Assembly: GCA_006176705.1 (NCBI GenBank)
Contig: QRFJ01001023.1
Location: forward strand, 310,001-374,000
Length of the DNA: 64,000 nt
Direction: 5' to 3'
Origin: Cocos nucifera
Lineage: Eukaryota; Streptophyta; Magnoliopsida; Arecales; Arecaceae
Part shown: positions 23,060 through 33,202 of the stretch, piece after piece
Position numbering within the stretch: the stretch's first letter is position 1
Layout of the letters: each line of letters begins with the position of its first letter
Program-made: the position numbers and the translations under genes
The notes under the pieces: model-generated
What the model saw: only the letters and a program-made list of their open reading frames with translations
Database searches by the model: none
What the model was told of the DNA's origin: nothing

Positions 23060-23935
23060 ACTCCTCCAGTGGCAAAATCTTAGCCAAACTTTTTCAGTCG
23101 ATCGAACTCCTCAGCGGTCGAACCACAGCTGGACTCCTCTAGGAGCTGAACTCCTTTCGGATCTCTTCTTCAGTCAAGTGCCTATAGAAGCCAAACTCCT
23201 TCCGAATTTCTCCTTCAGTCAGATTCCTCCAGGTGCCGAACTCCTTCTGAATTTCTCCAATAGTCAGATTTCTTCAAGAGCCGAACTTCTTTCAAACTTT
23301 AGCCGAACTACTCTCAGACTTCTTCATCAGTCGGGCTCCTCCAGCGGTCAAACTTCTTTCAGACTTCTCTAGCAGTCGGATTTCTCCAAGAGCCAAACTC
23401 CTTTTGGATTCCTCCAACGGTCAGATTCCTTCAGAAGCCAAACTCCTTCCGAACTCCATCAGCAGTCGAATTTCTTTAGGAGCCAAACTCCTTCCAGACA
23501 TCTCCTTCAGTCAGATTCCTCTAGGAGTCGAACTCCTTCCAAACTCCTCCAATAGTTGGATTCCTCTAGGAGCCAAACTCCTTTCGAATTTCTCTAGTAG
23601 TCAGATTTTTTCAGAAGCCGAACTCCTTTTAGATTTCTCTTCCAGTGGTCGGACTCCTCCAGGAGCTGAACTCCTTCTAGATTTCTCCTCCAATTGGATG
23701 CCTACAGGAGTTGAACTTCTTCCAAATTTCTCCAGCAGTCTGATTTCTCCAAGAGCCAAACTCTTTCCAGATTCTTTCAGCAGTTGGATTTCTTCAGGAG
23801 CCGAACTCCTTCCAGATTCCTCCAACAGTCGGATTCCTTCAGGAGTCAAACTTCTTTCAGACTTCTCCTTCAATCGGATTCCTCTAGGAGCCGAACTCCT
23901 TACGGACATCTCCTTCAGTCGGATTTCAAACGCCT
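23060..23935 (+). repeat. 45-bp tandem array inside the TRGAG-F 5' LTR
   Basis: Units alternate the blocks CAGTCGGATTCCT, CCAGGAGCCGAACTCCTTCC and GAATTTCTC. Spacing is mostly 42-45 bases with occasional longer units (for example SSSGRTPPG around 23640). The same array fills 27190-28035 of the 3' LTR. On the minus strand the text reads as repeated GGAGTTCGGCTCC, which also recurs, diverged, in the Tat-B LTR. Confidence 0.88.
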
Positions 23936-24104
23936 GCTTCCTCCAAATAGTTATGACTATCATTTATTAGTCTACTGCAGGCAATCCCACTACCAGATGA
24001 TTATGACTGTCATTATTAGTCTATTACATGCGACACTGCTCTTCATAATAAATTCCATATGGCCTAGAGCGGTCCACTATCAGATGGTTACAACAAGCTC
24101 CATC

Positions 24105-24112
24105 TATAAAAA
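24105..24112 (+). promoter_or_regulatory. TATA box of the TRGAG-F 5' LTR
   Basis: TATAAAAA, repeated as TATAAAAA at 28215-28222 in the 3' LTR, about 240 bases before the LTR end. It is the only clear TATA box in the LTR and is identical in both copies. Promoter role inferred. Confidence 0.65.
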
Positions 24113-24347
24113 GGAACCCTCTAGATACATTTTCTCTAAGCTCTCTTCTTCTTTCCTAAAATTCTACCGAATTTATACCCGAGCACTCTATTTCTATTGG
24201 CCAAAAGAGCTGACTTGATCGTCGGAGGGTCCTACCGAAGCCACCACCACCGACTCTGGATGAAACTTTATTTTATAGGTCACCGATGGTGACCTCATCT
24301 TCTCCAACTCTAGCTCGATCCAACGTCAATCAGATTCTGCACCAATA

Positions 24348-24368
24348 GAATTGGCGCTAGAGGAAGGG
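24348..24368 (+). other. TRGAG-F primer-binding-site region
   Basis: The stretch right after the 5' LTR holds TTGGCGCTAGAGGAAGGGCC, which matches the equivalent Tat-B stretch with two differences. The primer tRNA is not identified. Confidence 0.6.
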
Positions 24369-24462
24369 CCCTCTATTCCTAAGATTTTCTTGATCTTAAA
24401 GGAGTACTCAATAGTCTTCTTCTTCTCTAGAGTTCTTTCCAAAAAAAACTCCCGAAAAAAAA

Positions 24463-25956
24463 ATGCCTCCTAGGAAGCTTCAACTCGACGATCAACGGCC
24501 TCTGCAGTCAGATCGCATCCAAATCAATCTATTTCCACTCCAACTCTGGTAATTAAAGCTCCACCTGTAGCCATAGTAGATGCGGAGCAGTTCAACCTAC
24601 TGATCCAATAGGTTCGCAGTCTCATGGAGGCGATGCAGTCCATACATTGGCTGGCTCTGATGCCAATTCAACTGGAGTAGACTCTTTCGGAGCCCCATGA
24701 TCCGGTTGAGGGATGGTCGACTCGGGTTGGCCAATCGATGATCTCCAAAAAGGAGAAATAGAGGGTAGAGAGCCATTGCTCGGACTATGATTCAAACTTG
24801 GGTAAAGCTTTGCTTCCATCCCATCAAAAAACTCTAAAGATCAATGATCATGAAGATCTTCTGAATCAAAGGCTCCAAAAAATGAGCCGATGGATTGAAT
24901 AACTCCACCACATCACTCTGGCTCCCTATGATGATGTCTGCACCAATCCTTCTTTCTCTCTCCGAATTATGCAAGAGCTCATTCCACCGAGCTTCAAGCT
25001 CCCTCAATTTAAAAGCTACGATGGAATCTCTGATCTGGTTAATCACCTGAAAGCCTTTCGAACCATGATGCTACTCCATGGCACACCAGACGCCATATTA
25101 TGTCGAGCTTTCCCATCTACCTTAAAGGGAGCAGCAAGAAACTGGTACTCGACGTTAAAGTCGAGTATGGTCTTCTCCTTTGACCAGATGAGCCATCAAT
25201 TTATGCTCATTTTGTTAGCAGCCAACGTCCCTGCCGAGGTTCAAATTCTCTAATGAACATCAAGCAGAAGGTGGGGGAATCCATTCAGGCTTATGTCACC
25301 CAATTTAATGATGCTGCATTGGAGGTCTGGAACCTGAACCAGTTAGTTACGATGGAGGTACTCAAGGGCAGTCTTTAGAAGAATGATTTATTATTCTTCC
25401 TAAAGAAAAAGTACCCTAGGAACTTTGCCGATCTGCTATCTCGGGCTAAGGAATATGCCCGAGCGGAAGAAGCCTTCAAGTTGAAGGATGAGGAAGCCGC
25501 AGGAGAGTGGCATAGACCCACCGCTGATGGAGGGTCGAATGAAGTTTGGCCATGCTCACGGACCCCCCCCAGAGTGCAAGTGAGCCTGAACTCCCCTCAA
25601 GGTCGTCATTAAAGGAGCCCTGACAGAAGAGCATGAAGAAGTTTTCCCATGGAAGGTTCCACAACTATGCCCCCCTTAATGCTTCTAAAGCTCAAGTTTT
25701 GATGAAAATCAAGAATCAGCTACCGAGATTAGAAGAATTACGATCTTTCCTAGATAAGTGGAATCAAAGCAAGTACTGTCTCTACCATCGTGACCATGGT
25801 TACGATACTGAAGAATACATTCAGCTCCAACATGAAATCAAGGAGCTCATCAGGAGAGACCGGCTAGGTCGATTTCTTAGACGCCGGCCTAAAGCAAGAG
25901 GAGAGCAACCAAGGGCCCTTTCACAATCGGGGGAGACCCAAGGGGAGGGGTCTTAA
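24463..25956 (+). pseudogene. gag: TRGAG-F gag, frameshifted
   Basis: The start at 24463 (MPPRK) equals the Tat-B gag start. The capsid domain is open at 24969-25253 (LVNHLKAFRTMMLLHG, STLKGAARNWYSTL). A frameshift follows near 25250, a stop at about 25377 (GSL then stop), and KKKYPRNFADLLSRAK at about 25405. The C-terminal part is open at 25633-25956. The knuckle that reads C-x2-H-x4-H-x4-C in Tat-B is here CLYHRDHGYDTEEY, with the third and fourth ligands changed to tyrosine. A short C-rich run near 25561 marks another shift. Gag would pack the RNA, but this copy cannot make it whole. It is the only gene in the element. Confidence 0.92.
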
Positions 25957-26180
25957 AGAAGCCAATCCCTACATGGAAGTATCAATACCGTGGTCAGAGG
26001 ACATCGGCAAGAAAAGATATTAAGGAGCTACATAGTGTCAACATTAAAATTTTGAAAACTTGCAATATCATTAACCACTTTTCAATAAAGAATTCTTATT
26101 TCAACATTCCTATCTTTCATGAATTATAATAGGAAAAGATTAAGCTGGACTTCTTTTTTAGGCCAGATAGAAGGCTTCTG
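25957..26180 (+). other. Short spacer between gag and the 3' repeats of TRGAG-F
   Basis: Bases 25957-26100 still carry a gypsy-like stretch after gag, then the sequence becomes AT-rich. No protease or RT motif is seen, so the pol deletion falls here. Confidence 0.6.
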
Positions 26181-26945
26181 GTATAGGAGATAAGATCTTC
26201 TTCAACCTCGATTGGAGATAAGATCTCCTCCGAGCTTCAACTTCAACCTCGGCTAGAGATAAGATCTTTCGTGAGCTTCAACTTTAAAATCAATAGGAGA
26301 TAAGATCTCCTTCAACCTCGACTAGAGATAAGATCTCCTCCGAGCTTCAACTTCAATCTCGACTGGAGATAAGATCTCTCCCGAGCTTCAACTTCAACTT
26401 CAACCTCAGCTAGAGATAAGATCTCCCCTGAGCTCCAACTTCAATCTTGATTGGAGATAAGATCTCTCCTGAGCTTCAACTTTAACTTCATCCTTGACTA
26501 GAGAAAAGATCTCCATCGAGCTCCAACTTCAATCTTGGCTGGAGATAAGATCTTTTCTGAGCTTCAACTTCAACCTCGACTAGAGATAAGATCTCTCCCG
26601 AGCTCCAACTTTAACCTTGGCTGGAGATAAGATCTCCCCTGAGCTTCAACGTCAACTTCAACGGGAGATAAAATCTTCTGCAACTTCAACCTCGATTGGA
26701 GATAAGATCTCTCCTGAGCTTCAACATCAACTTCAACAGGAGATAAGATCTCCTTCAACTTCAACCTCGGCTGGAGATAAGATCTTCCCCAAACTTTCAG
26801 GAGCTTCAACCTCAATAGAAGATAAGATCTTCTTCAACCTCGATTAGAGATAAGATCTCCCCTGAGCTTTCAGGAGCGTCGACCTCAATAGGAGATAAGA
26901 TCTTCTTCAACCTCGGTAGGTGATAAGATCTCCCCCGAGCTTCAA
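26181..26945 (+). repeat. Short tandem array with GATAAGATCT core in the TRGAG-F 3' region
   Basis: About twenty units share GGAGATAAGATCTCC, followed by TTCAACCTCG. Units are of two lengths, about 28 and 41 bases; the longer holds an extra CCGAGCTTCAACT block. Order is irregular, with some longer units. The array takes the place of pol and precedes the purine tract, the same relative position as the 115-bp array of Tat-B, but the sequences are unrelated. Open frames on both strands here are by-products. Confidence 0.92.
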
Positions 26946-27019
26946 CCTTAATGGGTGCAGAGCCTGAAAAAGGACTTCGACAGTCATCATTTTTGTACTT
27001 CCTTCCTTCAAATTTTGAA

Positions 27020-27036
27020 CTTGAGAGTGGGGGGAC
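27020..27036 (+). other. TRGAG-F polypurine tract
   Basis: TTGAGAGTGGGGGGAC ends four bases before the 3' LTR start. A G-rich purine run here is the usual start site for plus-strand DNA. Confidence 0.75.
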
Positions 27037-27039
27037 TAT

Positions 27040-28456
27040 TATTGGGGATAAACTTTGCTCCCATCGAAGTCCAGTCTGATGCTTAGCCTAATACAATTGA
27101 TAATCATAAAAGAGCTTCGATCGAAAATTTTTCTCCAGCGGTTGGACTCCAGTCGAATTCCTCCAACGGCCAAACCTTAGCCAAACTTTTTTGGCCGATC
27201 GAACTCCTCAACGATCGAACCTCAGTCAGACACCTTCAGGAGCCAAACTCTTTTCGAATCTCTCCTTCAGTTGGGGGCCTATAGAAGCCAAACTTCTTTC
27301 AAATTTCTCCTTCAGTCAGATTTTTTTAGAAGCCAAACTCCTTTCAGATTCCTCCAGCAATTGGATTCCTCAAGGAGCCAAACTCTTTTCGAATTTCTTC
27401 AATAGTCAAATTTCTCTAGGATCCAAACTTCTTTCAAACTTCAACCAAACTACTCCCAGGCTTCTCCATCAGTCAGGCCCATCCAGCGGTCGAACTCCTT
27501 CCGAACTCCTTCAGCAGTTGGATTTCTCTAGAAGCCAAACTTCTTCCGAATTTCTCCAACAATCAGATTCCTTCAGGAGCCAAACTTCTTCTAAACTACT
27601 CCAGCGATCGAATTTCTTCAGGAGCTGAACTCCTTTCAGACATCTTCTTTAGTCGGATTCCTCAAGGAGTCGAACTCTTTTCGAACTCCTCCAATAGTCG
27701 GATTCCTCCAGGAGCTGAACTCCTTCCAGATTTCTCTAGTAGTCGAATTTCTTTAGGAGCCAAACTCTTTTTGGATTCCTCCTCCAGTGGTCAGATTCCT
27801 CCTCTGGATGTCTATAGGAGCCAAACTCCTTTAGGATTCCTTCAGCAGTCTGATTTCTCCACGAGCCAAACTTCTTCTGGATTCCTCCAGCAGTCAAATT
27901 CCTCCAGAAGCCAAACTCCTTTCGAATTCCTCCAACAGTCAGATTTCTCCAAGAGCCAAACTTCTTTTGAACTTCTCCTTCAGTTGGATTCCTCTAGGAG
28001 CCGAACTCTTTATAGACTTCTCCTTCAGTCAAAATTCAAACGTCTACTTCCTTTAGATGGTTATGATTGTCATTTATCAGTCTACTATAGGCAATCCCAC
28101 TATCAGATGGTTATGATTGTCATTATCAGTCTATTATGTATGACACCACTCTCTGTAATAAATTTTACGTGGTCCAAAGTGGTCCACTATCAGACGGTTA
28201 TAATAAGCTCTGTCTATAAAAAGGATCCATCGGACATATTTTCTCTAAGCTCTCTTCTTCTTTCCTAAAACTCTGCCAAATTCATACTCGAGCACTTTAT
28301 TTCTGTTGGTCAGAAGAGCTGACTTGATCGTCAGAGGGTTCTACTAGAGCCACCACCACTGACTCTAGATGGAACTTTATTTTGTAGGTCATCGACGGCG
28401 ACCTCATCTTCCCCAACTCTAGTTCGATCCAACGTCAATCAAATTCTGTACCAATA
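27040..28456 (+). repeat. TRGAG-F 3' LTR (1417 bp)
   Basis: It starts TATTGGGGATAAA and ends CTGTACCAATA. It aligns with the 5' LTR throughout, with scattered substitutions and changes in repeat number in the 45-bp array (27190-28035). The TATA box is at 28215. Confidence 0.94.
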
Positions 28457-28461
28457 AATAT
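28457..28461 (+). repeat. Target-site duplication of TRGAG-F, right
   Basis: AATAT, identical to 22938-22942. The Copia-E LTR continues directly after it. Confidence 0.9.
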
Positions 28462-31254
28462 ATAAATTATCTAATAATAATAATTATTTGGCTAATTCAT
28501 CATAGAAGTTCTATCTTTCTTAAATGAACTCCTAAATTATGATGAAGTCCTTAGAACCATAATCAATCGATAAAGAAGGATTTATTGGATGGTTTTCAAA
28601 CTATTCATAACCAAGTGATAAGTTATTAATAAGAACGATAACTTATCGAGTGTAGGTCGCTGTATGTCATATGCATTGATTGTCATAATCAAGTAGTGTG
28701 GAGACGTAGGTATGGCATTCATGTGAGATATAGGAGTACATCTGCATTGAACATGACCAATGTAGCACTTTACTATCAAGAGTAGCTAGCTAAGACTAAT
28801 AGGCATAAGTGTTCCTCCAACCTGAGATCACCATGATGACTTGTAAGCAACTCACTATACTTTGTTGCCGGACTGTCTTTATTTCTAATATAAGTTTGAA
28901 AGATTTTTGGATATAGTCAAATACTTTTAGAGTTGGTGTGTGAGTCAAGATGGGATTGACCACTCCTAATTAACTTTAGGAAGAGAATGACTCATTATAT
29001 TTTAATTTAGCAAAATCTAGGTCTAGATAATCCTCATAAGGAGTCATGAGATTTACAAAATTTTGAGACACAATAGAGATGACTTGTATAAGTATTGATA
29101 GCCTACTCAAAGTTGACTTAAGCATTATTGGTCAAAGGGATGAATTATACGATAATCATGGGTCAGAGTTTTAAGAATGTTGTTTTGCATACATTCGGTC
29201 CATTCGGATGTCGAAAACCATTGTTATATGGTTACTTTGATTGGTATAGAAATTAGTTTCTTTGCTACTAGCTTAAGTTTGAACCTATTGGATCACATAC
29301 ATAAGAGGTTGTAACCAGATCAAATAGTTAATTGATGATTGAGAATCGTTCTAAGGTCAAACATTCAATGTAATTGATGTTTGACCTAATGCAAATATTG
29401 CAGGAGGATCAATTAGCAATTGGATTGCTAATTGGCTCAATTTGATTGAGCAATTTAGCTAAGATCAACTCTAATTGAATTATATTCAATTAAAATTAGT
29501 TTGGACTTAATTAGATTAAGTTTAATTGGTTTATTGGATAAGCCAATTACAATGAAAAAATAATTTCTAATTGGACTAGGATTTGAGTACACCTAATTTC
29601 TAATTGAGTTAGGACTTAAATTAAATTTAAATATAATTTAAAATTAATTTAATTAGTTTTATAGTTGAACTAGGATCATCCATAATTAGGCTTGCATTAA
29701 TTATATTTTAATTAAATTAAAAATTGGTTTGACCTAATCAATACATGAGAATTCTAGCTAGACTAGGATTCCTTATTTCCTTTCTTACAAAAATAATCTC
29801 CATGCCCACTTATTTTTATTTGTAGATTTTTTCTATGATTTCCATGCCTAAAGATTGATTTCCCATGCCCCACATTAGATGGTTTTGGAAGTTAAATTTT
29901 GTATTTCGAATCTTGTTTGAATTGGTCAAACTTGGCAAGATGAGAAAGAATCCAATGAAACCAAATTTCCTTCCCATCTCTTGCCCCAATTTTCTCCACA
30001 CCCACCTTTTTTGTCACCACTTTTTTTTGCCTTTTGTGTGTGGTTTCCTAGTCTCCATATAGAAAAAATAGGGGAGACACCCCATAACTTTCATGTTTGA
30101 CTAGGTCATTTGACTTAGTCTTCCCTTATTTTGTGGTGCCTCCTATTAGATAGGAGGATGGCGTCAAATACCTTAGGTTTTCCATGGAAAAAAGAGAGGA
30201 AAATTGGAGGAGGCATGGGAGGTTATAGGCACCAACAATCTTGGAGGAAGACCCTTCATTTGGACAACAAAAGTTGATGTCCTGATGAAGACAGAGTTAA
30301 GAGAAGATTGTCTTCTCTCGTGGTTTTCTTTCAAGCCTTTTTTCTTTCTAATAATATATGTTTTTTATATGATAAAAATTTGAGAGAGAGAGAGAGAGAG
30401 GAATAGGGCATGGGGATCTATGCTCCAAGGTGTTAGGATAGGATGATCATTTTTGGACATGATCTGATCATGTCGTGATGAGAGAAGAAAAAGAGAAGAA
30501 GATCTTCTCTTAAGGTTTCCTTGAGATTCTTCTCCATATTTTTATATGATTTTTTCTATGAGAAAAATTAGAAGGAAAAAGATCTGGATGTATGAAAATT
30601 CTAGTGGAGAAGGTCTCCTCTTGTTCACGTATGGCGATCCATTTAGGATATCAACAGTTGATGTCCTAAAAAGAGAAGATGTGTCTTCTCTGAGGATCTT
30701 TCTTAACTATTTATTTTCTGATTTTTGGAAGATCCAAAACTTAGATTTATCTATTAATCCTCCTCATATTCTTCATCTCTTAGAGTATTCAATAGATCAA
30801 AAGAATAAATTTTAGATTAACTATTCAGAGGGATCTGCGAGAAGCTAGCATTTCAAGCGAATCTTCATTCGACGAACCTTCGATTTTATTGCAGCCTTGT
30901 GTGGACTTTCTATAGAGCCCGGATGCATGTGCGGCTCTAAAGACAACAACGAAAATCAACCATGGAGTTCTCGACCCATGCAAAGATAAGAGATTTGATC
31001 TATTCTCTCACCTAGATGTGATTTAGGATTTAGATCTAGAATTATTCTAGATCTAGGATATTGATTTGATCAATACCAAAATATTATTTTCAGATTTATG
31101 CATGCATTATGACATGTTATAGATCCTAGATGTAGAATTTAGTAATTAAATTACATGTATTTGTAGATTAAATGGTTTAATTTATAACTTCTGCTACATT
31201 ATATTTCAAAAAAGTTTTAAAATTTATGCATGACACCCTGCATATTTTCCATCA

Positions 31255-32689
31255 ACATCATCCATTAAATGATTACATTACACCATCTATAGCTGATGTA
31301 GCATCGAGCATTAGGAGACCTCCTGTGTGAGCAAATAATTTTGAAAAAAAATCAATGATGATCTAGATAATTCAATTAACTATACAATTTAGTGGACATG
31401 TGCAGGATGATCCGAATGTCCATATTTCTAATTTTCTTGAACTCTATTATACTTTTAAAATTAATGGGGTGTCGGATGATGCCATTAGATTAAGACTATT
31501 TTTTTTCTTTATGGGATAAAGCTAAAAGTTAGCTTCATTCTCTTCCTACAGGTTCTATCACTACTTGGGATGCCCTAGCCCAGAAATTCTTAGCCAAATA
31601 CTTTCCACCTTCTAATACTACAAAGATGCATAATGATATTACTTTTTTTGTATAGATGGAGATGGAGACACTATATGAGGCTTGGGAGTATTTTAAAGAA
31701 CTGCTGAGGAGATGTCCACACCATCAATTATCCATATGGCTTTAGGTACAAACTTTTTATATTGATTTATCTTCTACTAATCATTTTATGATTGATGCAG
31801 CAGCAGGAGGTACCATTAATCAAAAAATAGAGAAGGAAGTCTTTGATCTAATTGATGAGATGGCATCAAATAACTACTAGTGGCAAATAGATTGCATGAT
31901 GCCGAGGAGACCAGCAACTATACATGGAATAGATAGCATCCTAGTTTTGATAGCCAAGATTATAGCTCTTCGGACTAAACTCAATAACATGAAGGGAGAG
32001 GCTATGCATGTATAAAGCATCACTTGCGAGCTGTGTGGAGGAGGACATGATACAAGCAACTGCCAGATAGGTAATTCCTTTGCTAAAGTCCTTAATATAG
32101 CTAACTATCTTGATAATTTTTTAGGCCACAGCAAAATAGTCTCTACTCCAACACATACAACCAAAGGTGGAGGTAGCATCCAAACTTTTCGTAGAGTAAT
32201 AAAAAAGCAGCACAACAACCACCCCCAAGATTCCAAGCATATAAAAAGAAGCCTGATATGGAAGAGCTAATGGCCAAATTCATGCAAAATCAAGAAGCTA
32301 CCATTCAAAACTTGGAAACCAAGCTCAGGCAAGACCATGCAGCAACTATTCGAAACTTGGAGATGCAAGTAGGTCAATTGGCCAAGATAATCTTCGAGAA
32401 ACCACATAAATCCTTGCCTAGCAACATGGAGACCAATCCAAGAGAACAAATAAATACTATCATACTAAGAAGTGATAAAGAGCTAAAGGAGCCACATCAG
32501 GACAAAAAGACTGAAGAGAAAACTATAAAGCAGCCAACCAAAATTCGTCAGTCATCAAAACAACCGGCAGATGGATGGTCCCCTAGTATAAAATTTGCTG
32601 ATCCAAATGTGAAGCCTTATGAGCCACCACTACTATTACCAGAGAGACAAATACAGCATCCAAATAAGAAATTTTCAATTTTTTTTTAA
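31255..32689 (+). pseudogene. gag: Athila-D gag, main part
   Basis: It resumes directly after Copia-E. The gag core reads DDPNVHISNFLELYYTF and SDDAIRLR at 31404-31500, then the AAAGGTINQK box near 31800. A complete knuckle CELCGGGHDTSNC (C-x2-C-x3-H-x4-C) lies near 32035. The 143-residue open C-terminal part (32258-32689) has MQVGQLAKI and LPSNMETNPREQ, as in Athila gag. Several frameshifts and stops lie between 31500 and 32250. The role is particle formation and RNA binding. Confidence 0.88.
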
Positions 32690-32859
32690 AATTCTAAAAA
32701 TTTATATATTAATATTCCTTTTGTAGATACTATCACTCAGATGTTCATGTATGTTAAGTTTCTCAAAGAAATCCTAACCAATAAGAGAAAGCTGAGAGAG
32801 CATGAGACAGTCAACTTAAATGAAGAATGCTCAGCAATACTTTAAAATAAATTACCATA

Positions 32860-33202
32860 GAAGCTAAAAGATTCAGAAAGTTTTACTATCTCTTGCATTA
32901 TTGGTGATTGTAGTTTTGATAAAGTTTTATGTGATTTAGGAGCAAGTATTAATCTCATGCCTTTTTCTATTTTCAGGAAGCTAGGTCTAGGAGAATCGAA
33001 GCCTACCACTATCATCCTTCAGCTGGCTAACAGATCCATTAAATATCCAAGAGGTATAGTAGAGGATGTCTTAGTAAAGATAAAAAAATTTATTTTTTCT
33101 ATTGATTTTATTATGCTTGATATGGAAGAAGATATTAATGTCCCCCTTATCTTAGAAAGATCTTTTTTAGTTATTGGAGGAGCTTTAATAGATGTTCAAT
33201 AA
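32860..33202 (+). pseudogene. pol: Athila-D aspartic protease
   Basis: The domain carries CDLGASINLMPFSIFRKLGL near 32930, where DLGAS is the Athila form of the catalytic D-S/T-G. It continues with LQLANRSIKYPRGIVEDVL and PLILERSFL and ends with a stop at 33200-33202. The stretch from 32957 is open. The next ~240 bases resemble the protease-RT linker (SIPIEIAPD near 33410), but no RT follows. Confidence 0.88.

Larger units (their letters stand above)
22943..24347 (+). repeat. TRGAG-F 5' LTR (1405 bp) with internal 45-bp tandem repeats
   Basis: The termini are TATTG and CAATA, a 5-bp inverted pair, not the usual TG/CA. From about 23060 to 23935 the LTR is built of diverged units of about 45 bases with the core GGAGCCGAACTCCTTCC and CAGTCGGATTCCTC. 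Since 45 is a multiple of three, long frames stay open on both strands, but these are a by-product of the repeat. A TATA box follows at 24105. The last ~110 bases match the Tat-B LTR end. Confidence 0.93.
22943..28456 (+). mobile_element. TRGAG-F: complete gag-only Ty3/gypsy element (5514 bp) related to Tat-B
   Basis: Two LTRs of 1405 and 1417 bp bound a 2.7-kb interior that encodes only gag. Protease, RT and integrase are absent, and about 760 bases of short tandem repeats occupy the 3' part. A purine tract (27020-27036) precedes the 3' LTR and exact 5-bp target duplications flank the whole. LTR ends, primer-site region and gag match Tat-B, so enzymes from a Tat-B-like element probably moved it. 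The layout fits the plant class called TR-GAG elements. It is the youngest insertion in its stack. Confidence 0.95.
15232..31254 (+). mobile_element. Copia-E: full-length Ty1/copia element (long-LTR family 2) carrying TRGAG-F
   Basis: A 5' LTR (15232-18114), primer-site remnant, long leader, strongly decayed pol (20820-22865), purine tract and 3' LTR (22885-31254) are visible. TRGAG-F splits the 3' LTR. Without it the element is about 10.5 kb and the 3' LTR is about 2.85 kb, close to the 2.88 kb of the 5' LTR. It sits in the gag of Athila-D. LTR-I and Copia-J belong to the same family. Decay of pol indicates age. Confidence 0.92.
22885..31254 (+). repeat. Copia-E 3' LTR, split by TRGAG-F
   Basis: It starts TGTTAGGAAATG after the purine tract CAAGTGGGAGT and ends TTTCCATCA. 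Bases 22943-28461 are the inserted TRGAG-F plus one target duplication; the LTR resumes at 28462 in register with the 5' copy. Because the insertion is in this copy only, TRGAG-F moved after Copia-E had inserted. Confidence 0.93.

Noticed and set aside
23404..24218. Long overlapping frames on both strands with a 15-residue repeat (188, 120 and 144 residues)
   Set aside because: They follow from a 45-bp tandem repeat in an LTR, not from coding constraint; the 27191-28268 frames are the same effect in the second LTR.
26181..26945. Regularly spaced repeats that might suggest a CRISPR array
   Set aside because: Units are directly joined with no unique spacers, vary in length, and lie inside a plant retrotransposon.
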